Of a DNA stretch of 9,450 bases, positions 1 to 4,916 are shown piece after piece. The position numbers and the translations under genes are program-made. The notes beneath the pieces were generated by a model. The model was not told the origin of the DNA. It saw only the letters and a program-made list of their open reading frames with translations, and did not search any database. The DNA is from Chryseobacterium gleum. Its GTDB lineage: Bacteria; Bacteroidota; Bacteroidia; Flavobacteriales_D; Crocinitomicaceae. The stretch is taken from NCBI GenBank assembly GCA_943326825.2, contig CALPUT020000072.1, positions 1 through 9,450 of the forward strand. The letters run 5' to 3'. Within the stretch, counting starts at the first letter, position 1. The number at the start of each line of letters is the position of its first letter.

Positions 1-122
1 CAATTGTAAGTTACAACCAAGGATTTTTTATGGTAGGAACGTTGATTTTATGTTGCATTCCAATCGTATTAATGATTCGCTATAAAAAAACGGCAAAAGC
101 AACGGTTGTAGCAGATCATTAG
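1..122 (+). CDS. C-terminal end of an MFS efflux-type permease (5' truncated by window)
   Basis: An open frame enters from the left edge (first full codon at base 3) and stops with TAG at 120-122, giving 39 visible residues. They form one hydrophobic segment (GFFMVGTLILCCIPIVLMI) followed by a short basic, then polar tail (RYKKTAKATVVADH). This is how the last transmembrane helix and cytoplasmic tail of 14-helix drug:H+ antiporters of the DHA2/EmrB-QacA type usually look, with a Phe/Gly-rich helix start, a Pro inside the helix and positive residues at the exit. If so, it is an inner-membrane exporter, probably of toxic compounds, and its adaptor and outer-membrane partners would lie upstream outside the window. 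The assignment rests on one helix, so other multi-helix permeases remain possible. A hairpin follows six bases after the stop. Confidence 0.5.
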   Translation, partial: IVSYNQGFFMVGTLILCCIPIVLMIRYKKTAKATVVADH

Positions 123-127
123 ACTCA

Positions 128-147
128 TTTGTTACATAAGTGACAAA
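128..147 (+). terminator. Hairpin after the permease gene, possible terminator or operator
   Basis: TTTGTTAC (128-135), a four-base ATAA loop, then GTGACAAA (140-147) form an 8-bp stem with one G-T pair. It begins six bases after the permease stop, and a short T run follows at 154-158. The stem is AT-rich, so it would be a weak intrinsic terminator. It also lies just upstream of the thioredoxin -7 box and could instead be a protein-binding dyad. Confidence 0.35.
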
Positions 148-166
148 TAAATGCTTTTTCAATCAT

Positions 167-174
167 TAACTTTG
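167..174 (+). promoter_or_regulatory. Bacteroidota -7 promoter element for the thioredoxin gene
   Basis: TAACTTTG matches the Bacteroidota -7 consensus TAnnTTTG exactly. It ends 11 bases before the ATG at 186, so the 5' untranslated region should be only about 5-7 bases. No clear -33 TTTG/TTG box lies at the usual spacing; the nearest, at 128-131, is too far away. The strength of the site is therefore uncertain. Confidence 0.55.
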
Positions 175-185
175 TATACAAATAA

Positions 186-485
186 ATGAAAATGGGAAAA
201 TTCAACGAAATCATAAAATCAGAAACACCAACCTTGGTGGATTTTTATGCCACTTGGTGCGGACCTTGTAAAATGATGCACCCAGTATTAGACGAGTTAA
301 AACAAAAAATGGGAAATAAAGTCAATATCTTAAAAATCGATGTCGACAAAAATCCTGCAGTGGCTGATAAATTTCAAATTCGAGGTGTACCAACATTTAT
401 CTTATTCAAAAACGGAAAGTTAATTTGGAAACAAAGCGGTGGAATGAGTTTAAGTACACTAAAACAAAAAATAGAATCGGTTTAG
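186..485 (+). CDS. Thioredoxin, cytoplasmic, 99 aa
   Basis: A complete single-domain thioredoxin that reduces disulfides in target proteins and is normally recycled by thioredoxin reductase. The redox motif WCGPC is at residues 24-28 (Cys25, Cys28). The segment before it, VDFYAT, is the usual central strand with the buried Asp19. The cis-proline loop GVPT has Pro69, followed by the FKNGK turn. There is no signal peptide or lipobox, so the protein acts in the cytoplasm. At 99 residues it is slightly shorter than the usual 105-110 because the N-terminal strand is trimmed. Met3 (base 192) is an alternative start; the first ATG is kept because the -7 box lies just upstream of both. The gene appears monocistronic, between its own promoter and a strong terminator at 499-540. 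I do not give trxA because flavobacteria often carry several thioredoxins. Confidence 0.93.
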   Translation: MKMGKFNEIIKSETPTLVDFYATWCGPCKMMHPVLDELKQKMGNKVNILKIDVDKNPAVADKFQIRGVPTFILFKNGKLIWKQSGGMSLSTLKQKIESV

Positions 486-498
486 AAATTCCTTATTA

Positions 499-540
499 AA
501 AATAGATAGGGGTGCGATTAATCGCACCCCTATCTATTTT
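499..540. terminator. Perfect 42-bp palindrome, bidirectional intrinsic terminator
   Basis: Bases 499-540 are a perfect inverted repeat centred between 519 and 520. The A4 left end and T4 right end belong to the palindrome, with a GC-rich block GGGGTGCG/CGCACCCC inside. It starts 13 bases after the thioredoxin stop. Read on plus it ends thioredoxin transcription; read on minus it has the same form and would end anything transcribed leftward from the spacer, including the candidate small ORF whose TAG lies at 534-536. Confidence 0.85.
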
Positions 541-680
541 AGAAAAATTTTCCATGGATTATTCAATTCAAAATCTACTTTTCGCTCTAAATACATATTC
601 AAATGATAAAAATCCAAATCAATTTTATTTTTTTGTGGAGGTAACCAAAATGAATAAATACTGTTTTTATTTAAAATCAT
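534..680 (-). CDS. Possible small protein of 48 aa in the thioredoxin-topB spacer
   Basis: On the minus strand an ATG at 680-678 opens 48 codons ending at TAG 536-534, inside the right arm of the 499-540 terminator. The same frame is open further upstream, with a TTG at 710-708 that would give 58 residues. The product starts MILNKNSIYS, has a WLPPQKNK stretch, a charged middle (residues 21-39, including YLERKVDFE) and ends NPWKIFLK. There is no signal peptide, membrane helix or cysteine. The codons (TTA, AAA, GAT, GAA, CCA, CGA) fit the neighbouring genes better than the overlapping plus-strand frame, which uses CTA, CTT, CTG and CCC. A weak -7-like TAAGTTTT lies at 737-730. I do not recognise a family. 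It may be a real small gene, the end of a decayed gene, or a chance frame in AT-rich DNA. Confidence 0.3.
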   Translation of the reverse strand: MILNKNSIYSFWLPPQKNKIDLDFYHLNMYLERKVDFELNNPWKIFLK

Positions 681-778
681 ATAAACTGAATTTAAATGAT
701 TGAATAACAATGTACTAATAAAATTATTAAAAACTTATATGTTCTAATAATCCCTTAAATGGTTCATAAAAAAACAAA

Positions 779-798
779 GGTCGTCCTTTACGGACACC
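779..798 (-). terminator. Terminator-like hairpin facing left, upstream of topB
   Basis: Read on the minus strand, GGTGTCC pairs with GGACGACC (one bulged G) around a GTAAA loop. It is followed at once by a T-rich run TTTGTTTTTTTAT (plus-strand A run at about 766-778). This is the layout of an intrinsic terminator for leftward transcription. On the plus strand an alternative hairpin AAAGG-TCGT-CCTTT (776-789) competes with it. No gene ending here is known on the minus strand, so its job is unclear. Confidence 0.35.
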
Positions 799-812
799 TC
801 ATCATTTGTGAA

Positions 813-820
813 TAACTTTG
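813..820 (+). promoter_or_regulatory. Upstream -7 element candidate for topB
   Basis: TAACTTTG matches the Bacteroidota TAnnTTTG consensus and is identical to the thioredoxin -7 box. It would give a leader of roughly 45 bases to the topB ATG at 870. A poor -33 candidate, TTTA (787-790), lies 22 bases upstream. It is either an alternative to the closer box at 857-864 or a second promoter. Confidence 0.4.
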
Positions 821-856
821 TTTCACGGTTTTAGAGATAAACAAACACAAAATCCC

Positions 857-864
857 TACTTTTG
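857..864 (+). promoter_or_regulatory. Proximal -7 element for topB, implies a leaderless start
   Basis: TACTTTTG fits TAnnTTTG and ends five bases before the ATG at 870. Bacteroidota transcripts start a few bases after this element, so the mRNA would begin at or next to the A of the ATG. A T run at 829-832 is the only -33-like sequence, with a spacing of 24. Confidence 0.5.
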
Positions 865-869
865 CAGTT

Positions 870-2984
870 ATGAAATTATGCATTGCCGAAAAGCCAAGTG
901 TTGCAAAAGATATCGCTGAAATTATAGGCGCTAAACAGCGTTTTGATGGTTACTATGAAGGTAACGGATATCGAGTAACATGGACTTTTGGACACCTTTG
1001 CACCTTAAAAGAACCTCACGATTACAACGAAAAATGGAAGTATTGGAAATTAGAAGATTTACCAATTATTCCAACCAATTTCGGAATTAAAGTCATTGAA
1101 GATTCAGGAGTTAAAAAGCAATTTACGACGATCGAACGTTTAGTTGAAAACTGTACAGAGGTGATCAACTGCGGGGATGCTGGGCAAGAGGGAGAATTAA
1201 TCCAGCGATGGGTTTTATTGAAAGCAAAATGCAAAGTTCCCATCAAACGTTTATGGATTTCTTCTTTGACCGAAGAAGCTATTCGTGAAGGTTTTGAAAA
1301 ATTAAAAGAATCAAAGCAATACGATAATTTATATGCTGCAGGTAGTGCCCGTGCCATCGGAGATTGGATGTTGGGTATCAATGCAACGCGTTTATTCACG
1401 AAAAAATTTGGACATGGAAAAGTGATACTTTCTGTCGGAAGGGTTCAAACACCAACTTTGGCAATGATTGTGCAACGTCAAAAAGAAATTGATGCATTCC
1501 GTGGAGAGGATTACTGGGAACTTAAAACAAAATATAGAGATACCGAATTTTTGTGTCAAATAGATCGTTTGAAATCGGCTGATAAAGCACAAAAAGGTTT
1601 AGAATATATTCAAGGAAAAGATTTCGAAATTACTTCCTTCGAACAAAAAGAAGGAAAAGAGGGAAATCCAAGATTGTTTGACTTAACAGCCTTACAAGTT
1701 GAAGCCAATCGGAAATTTGGATTCTCTGCTGATGATACGTTGAAGCACATTCAGAATTTATACGAGAAAAAGTTTGTGACTTATCCAAGGGTTGATACAA
1801 CTTATCTTTCAGAAGATTTACATCCAAAAATTCCAGCTGTATTAAATGGAATGAAGTATTATTCTCGTCTGATCGAACCCTTGATGCAGAAACCAATTCC
1901 AAAATCAAAGGCCGTTTTCGACGATAAAAAAGTAACGGATCACCACGCTATTATTCCAACAGGAATTGTTCCTTCTGGTATTTCGCCTGCTGAAAATCAA
2001 GTGTATGATTTAATTGCGAAACGTTTTATCGCTGTTTTTTATCCTGAATGTAAAGTTTCTAACACTACCGTTTTGGGTCAAGTGGAGAAATTGGAGTTCA
2101 AAGCAACTGGTAAACAAATCATCGAACCAGGTTGGAGAGCAGTTTACGCTGACGAAACAACAAAAAAAGAAACGGCTGATGAAGAACGGATCATGCCGCA
2201 TTTCGATGAAGGAGAAAAAGGACCAAATGAACCTTATGTTCACCAAGGAAAAACAACTCCGCCAAAACCATATACAGAAGCAACATTATTACGTGCAATG
2301 GAAACCGCTGGTAAACAGGTGGATGATGAAGAGATGCGTGAGATATTGAAAGACAACGGAATTGGACGTCCTTCTACACGTGCTAATATCATCGAGACTT
2401 TGTTCCGAAGACGTTACATCGAACGTAAAAAGAAAAATATAGTAGCCACTCCAACTGGCATGGATTTAATTGACACCATTCAAAGTGAGTTATTAAAAAG
2501 TGCTGAATTAACTGGAGATTGGGAGCGTAAATTACGTTTGATTGAAAAAGGAGAATACCAATTAGACGTATTCAAACAAGAATTATTTCAAATGGTCAGA
2601 GAATTAACAGACGATGTTATTTTCAATTCGCACCGTCGAGTGATTCAAATCATTCCTGAAGAAACAGTCGTTGAAAAACCAAAAGTAGAACGAGCTCCAA
2701 GAAAACCAAAGGAAAAAATTGAATTGGATTCATTGGATTGTCCAAAATGCAAAGCAGCCAAATTAATGAAAGGAAAAGCCGCACTAGGCTGTTCAAATTT
2801 CAAACAATGTGGATTCAAAATTCCATTTGAATTATTAGGAAAAAAATTAACGGAATCTCAATTATTAGATTTAATTCATAAAGGAAAGACAGGCCAAATT
2901 AAAGGATTATTAATCCCTGGAAATCCTGAACCACAAACGGGGAAATTTGAATTGGACGCAGGTTTTAATGTCCAATTGGGATAA
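870..2984 (+). CDS. topB: DNA topoisomerase III (type IA), 704 aa
   Basis: A complete type IA topoisomerase that relaxes or decatenates DNA by cutting one strand through a 5'-phosphotyrosine bond, cytoplasmic and Mg2+-dependent. The N-terminal Toprim domain starts with IAEKPSVAKDIA (Glu7) and contains GDAGQEGELIQRW at 102-114 (Asp103, Glu107, Glu109). The linker SVGRVQTPTLAMIV is at 188-201. The catalytic-Tyr motif VTYPRVDT (303-310) has Tyr305 and Arg307. Then come HHAIIPTG (358-365), the gate region KPYTEATLLRAME (466-478) and GIGRPSTRANII (498-509). The C-terminus holds a four-cysteine zinc ribbon (Cys624, Cys627, Cys641, Cys647) and a GKKLTESQLLDLI segment typical of topoisomerase C-terminal repeats. 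Length is normal for the bacterial TopB group. The start is secure because MKLCIAEKPSVA is the family N-terminus. The usual middle Asp of the DxDxE triad is Gly105. G+C looks slightly higher than in the genes downstream. No terminator is visible after it. Confidence 0.96.
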   Translation: MKLCIAEKPSVAKDIAEIIGAKQRFDGYYEGNGYRVTWTFGHLCTLKEPHDYNEKWKYWKLEDLPIIPTNFGIKVIEDSGVKKQFTTIERLVENCTEVINCGDAGQEGELIQRWVLLKAKCKVPIKRLWISSLTEEAIREGFEKLKESKQYDNLYAAGSARAIGDWMLGINATRLFTKKFGHGKVILSVGRVQTPTLAMIVQRQKEIDAFRGEDYWELKTKYRDTEFLCQIDRLKSADKAQKGLEYIQGKDFEITSFEQKEGKEGNPRLFDLTALQVEANRKFGFSADDTLKHIQNLYEKKFVTYPRVDTTYLSEDLHPKIPAVLNGMKYYSRLIEPLMQKPIPKSKAVFDDKKVTDHHAIIPTGIVPSGISPAENQVYDLIAKRFIAVFYPECKVSNTTVLGQVEKLEFKATGKQIIEPGWRAVYADETTKKETADEERIMPHFDEGEKGPNEPYVHQGKTTPPKPYTEATLLRAMETAGKQVDDEEMREILKDNGIGRPSTRANIIETLFRRRYIERKKKNIVATPTGMDLIDTIQSELLKSAELTGDWERKLRLIEKGEYQLDVFKQELFQMVRELTDDVIFNSHRRVIQIIPEETVVEKPKVERAPRKPKEKIELDSLDCPKCKAAKLMKGKAALGCSNFKQCGFKIPFELLGKKLTESQLLDLIHKGKTGQIKGLLIPGNPEPQTGKFELDAGFNVQLG

Positions 2985-3042
2985 CAACAATTCATCGTTC
3001 AGAAAATTTCAAACTTTATCTTTCACTTTCTTAGTTTGACCT

Positions 3043-3050
3043 TAACTTTA
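3043..3050 (+). promoter_or_regulatory. Possible -7 element for the cvpA-like operon
   Basis: TAACTTTA differs from TAnnTTTG only at the last base and lies 13 bases before the GTG at 3064, giving another very short leader. A TTTC at 3021-3024 is 18 bases upstream and could serve as a degenerate -33 box. With no terminator after topB, read-through from topB is equally possible. Confidence 0.35.
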
Positions 3051-3063
3051 TAAAAAAACACCA

Positions 3064-3699
3064 GTGAATTTTTTAGATATATTAATCGTTATTCCAATAA
3101 TATATGCAGGCTATAAAGGCTTTAAGCATGGGTTGATAATTGAAGTTTTTACATTATTGGCTTTAGTGGTTGGATTATATGCTGGTATACATTTTTCAGA
3201 TGCTGTTTCAAAATGGTTAAAAGAGACTTTTGGGTGGACTTCTGAATATGTACCAGTAATTTCTTTTACAGTTACTTTTTTAGCAATTGGAGCGATGGTT
3301 TATTTTGCAGGAAAAGCACTTGAAAGAGTTGTTAAAGCTATCAATTTAACACCATTGAATAAATTTTTTGGATTATTCTTTGCTGCTTTGAAAATGACTT
3401 ATTTTGTAAGTGTTTGTATTGTGTTGATTGAGTCCTACGACGAGAAAAGCCATTTTTTTCCGATAGAAAAGAAAGAAAGTTCACTTTTATATAATTCTGT
3501 TAAGAAAATTTCGACGACTACGATTCCAGGTATGAGTGAAAGCAGAATCTTTTTGCAAAATACCTTTAAAGAAGAGTCAGATAGTTCAGGTTTGACCGTT
3601 GAACAAATTATTGAAGCAAAAGAGATTGCAGATAGTTTAGGAATTGATGTAAATGACGTAAAAGAAATTAAATCAATTCACGATAAATATGAAAAATAG
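3064..3699 (+). CDS. CvpA family inner-membrane protein, 211 aa
   Basis: The first ~125 residues form four hydrophobic segments (about 3-18, 25-43, 62-83 and 103-122) with the CvpA family layout. The N-terminus is MNFLDILIVIP, followed by the YKGFKHGLIIE turn after helix 1 and the LNKFFGLFFAALK motif (98-110) leading into the last helix. The ~85-residue hydrophilic C-terminal tail has short amphipathic helices and is probably cytoplasmic. In Escherichia coli the founding member is needed for colicin V production; in most bacteria the exact role is unknown and linked to envelope stress. The start is GTG; the family N-terminus begins right there and no ATG precedes it in frame near the site. 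Its end overlaps the next gene by 11 bases, so the two are probably translationally coupled. Confidence 0.85.
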   Translation: MNFLDILIVIPIIYAGYKGFKHGLIIEVFTLLALVVGLYAGIHFSDAVSKWLKETFGWTSEYVPVISFTVTFLAIGAMVYFAGKALERVVKAINLTPLNKFFGLFFAALKMTYFVSVCIVLIESYDEKSHFFPIEKKESSLLYNSVKKISTTTIPGMSESRIFLQNTFKEESDSSGLTVEQIIEAKEIADSLGIDVNDVKEIKSIHDKYEK

Positions 3700-4207
3700 A
3701 TTTTTATTAGTTTTCGGATTCATATTTCTTATAACGGCAATTTTTTCCCAAAAGAAGGAGTTAAAATGGCGAAATTTAAGAGATACTAAAATTAATATAT
3801 CTAAATCAGGGCCTTATATTGGATTGCAAAAAGGATCATTTATGAATTTAGAAATTGGTTATGAGTACCAATGGAAAAAAGTTAAATTTATTAAACCTAC
3901 TTCGAATTCATTGCATTCGGGAATTAGCTATAATTACTTTAATAATGTATTTGGGTATGAAGTTGGATATTACAATAGAACAGGTCGAACTAATTTTACT
4001 TATGGAATTAATGCTGTTTATTTAACTGATTTTGTTCATAATAGTTTTGGTATTACTCCTGTAATTGGTTATAAATTATTTGGATTCCATTTACAAGCTG
4101 GCTATAACTTATTGACTCCCTTAACGAATTTTAAAAATGTAAATGGACCTTTTCTTTCTTTAAGGTTTTTTATTTTAAGGAAAAGAGATTTAGATATTAA
4201 AAACTAA
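3689..4207 (+). CDS. Predicted small outer-membrane beta-barrel protein, 172 aa
   Basis: I do not recognise a named family. Residues 1-20 are a clear Sec signal peptide (MKNR, then a hydrophobic core ending IFS), with likely cleavage before Gln21, a common +1 residue in Bacteroidota. The mature part lacks cysteines and long hydrophobic helices. It shows about eight short alternating strands rich in Tyr, Phe, Gly and Asn, for example around 41-48, 51-60, 74-83, 87-95, 102-112, 119-128, 131-139 and 154-163. The turns contain Gly-Tyr pairs, and a near-terminal FLSLRFF strand lies 10-17 residues from the end. This fits an 8-stranded outer-membrane barrel. It overlaps the cvpA-like gene by 11 bases (ATG inside its last codons) and ends just before a hairpin terminator. 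Its function is unknown; the link to CvpA suggests an envelope role only by association. Confidence 0.6.
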   Translation: MKNRFLLVFGFIFLITAIFSQKKELKWRNLRDTKINISKSGPYIGLQKGSFMNLEIGYEYQWKKVKFIKPTSNSLHSGISYNYFNNVFGYEVGYYNRTGRTNFTYGINAVYLTDFVHNSFGITPVIGYKLFGFHLQAGYNLLTPLTNFKNVNGPFLSLRFFILRKRDLDIKN

Positions 4208-4239
4208 AAAAGCGAATCAAATTTGAATCGCTTTCATTA
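4206..4239. terminator. Shared terminator between convergent operons
   Basis: AAAGCGA (4209-4215) pairs with TCGCTTT (4228-4234). The stem continues inward as TCAAA/TTTGA after one A-A mismatch, giving 12 pairs with essentially no unpaired loop sequence beyond the turn. On the minus strand it is followed by TTTTTTAG and more Ts (plus-strand A run from 4201), a classical terminator for the TonB receptor/TPR operon. On plus the T tract is weaker, though the structure lies directly after the barrel-protein stop. Confidence 0.8.
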
Positions 4240-4256
4240 TGTAATTTTAGATCTGA

Positions 4257-4901
4257 TTATTCATCACACATTTTCATAAACTCATCTGTTTGTCTTTCTC
4301 CCCAAGTTGGAATTAATACAGAAGAAGTTTCTTGTGTTAGAAATAAAGGTTTTGCTTGTTCGAAAAATGGTTTAGCTTTTTTACCTCCACCACCAAACAT
4401 TTTTGGAGTATAAAACAAAGCTGCTCCTTTTAAGTAGTATATTCTAGGATTATTTGGATTTAATTCTTTTGCTTTTGTTAAGTTTTCCTCGAAAATAGCC
4501 CCATATTCTTTCCATCTGCTAGCTCCATCTACGGATAAACGAGCATTAGCTAACATTGCTCCTAATGCGAATGTTTCAGAGTCATTCGGTTTAATTTCTT
4601 TTACTTTATTAAAGTATTTATTCGCCATATCTAAATACAAATCTCTCTTTTTTGTGTCTTTTTCTTTGTATGAAATCACAGCTTTTGAATATGCTGAATA
4701 GTAATTCGTAATGAATTCATTTGGATATTTATTTGTCAATATATCACAAGCCGAAGATGCTCCCATAAATTGTCCTAATGTTTTAGCAGTATCTAACTGT
4801 TGGTATGTTGCTTTAACACTTTCTTCTAATGTTTGAGCTAAGAATGTTTGATTAGCTATACAAATAAATGCTAAGCTTAATGTTGCGATTACTTTTTTCA
4901 T
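4257..4901 (-). CDS. Exported TPR-like protein, partner of the TonB receptor, 214 aa
   Basis: Residues 1-22 are a Sec signal peptide ending FLA, with cleavage likely before Gln23, so the protein is periplasmic or surface-attached; there is no lipobox Cys at the cleavage site. The mature part is mostly helical with TPR-like spacing. A helix pair at about 63-103 ends KVKEIKPND, and another at about 135-160 ends with KAKELNPNNPRIYYLKG, the NP-x-Y/A pattern typical of TPR turns. A glycine-rich loop MFGGGGKKA (168-176) precedes a last repeat-like helix. Similar proteins with a PKMFGGG loop are, from memory, found across Bacteroidota as uncharacterised TPR proteins. The gene starts 15 bases after the TonB receptor stop, has no promoter of its own, and is followed by the shared terminator. 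It may help the receptor handle its substrate; this is inferred from position only. Confidence 0.75.
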   Translation of the reverse strand: MKKVIATLSLAFICIANQTFLAQTLEESVKATYQQLDTAKTLGQFMGASSACDILTNKYPNEFITNYYSAYSKAVISYKEKDTKKRDLYLDMANKYFNKVKEIKPNDSETFALGAMLANARLSVDGASRWKEYGAIFEENLTKAKELNPNNPRIYYLKGAALFYTPKMFGGGGKKAKPFFEQAKPLFLTQETSSVLIPTWGERQTDEFMKMCDE

Positions 4902-4916
4902 TTTTAGTTATTTAAA

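Larger units (their letters stand above)
541..869. other. Thioredoxin-topB spacer, about 330 bases
   Basis: No plus-strand gene is convincing here. The plus frame at 512-703 begins with GTG inside the terminator palindrome and has poor codon use. A GGAGG at 637-641 sits 8 bases before an ATG (650) that opens only 17 codons, and Bacteroidota rarely depend on such sites. The spacer holds the candidate minus-strand small ORF (534-680), AT-rich dyads such as the one at 716-729, a minus-facing terminator-like hairpin (779-798), and two -7 boxes for topB (813-820 and 857-864). Confidence 0.6.

Noticed and set aside
136..146. Ten-base match TAAGTGACAA shared with 8935-8945
   Set aside because: One 10-mer repeat is expected by chance in 9.4 kb of AT-rich DNA, and the two contexts do not otherwise match.
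512..703. 63-codon plus-strand frame after the thioredoxin gene
   Set aside because: It starts with GTG inside the terminator palindrome and uses codons rare in the neighbours (CTA, CTT, CTG, CCC). The minus frame in the same place is more gene-like.
637..703. GGAGG eight bases before an ATG with a 17-codon ORF, like a leader peptide
   Set aside because: Bacteroidota seldom use Shine-Dalgarno sites, the peptide has no regulatory codon run, and the site is the complement of codons in the minus-strand frame. Likely coincidence.
2014..2349. 111-codon plus-strand frame inside topB
   Set aside because: It is out of frame with a clearly coding, conserved topoisomerase segment; a shadow frame. The minus-strand frames within 1022-2246 are rejected for the same reason.
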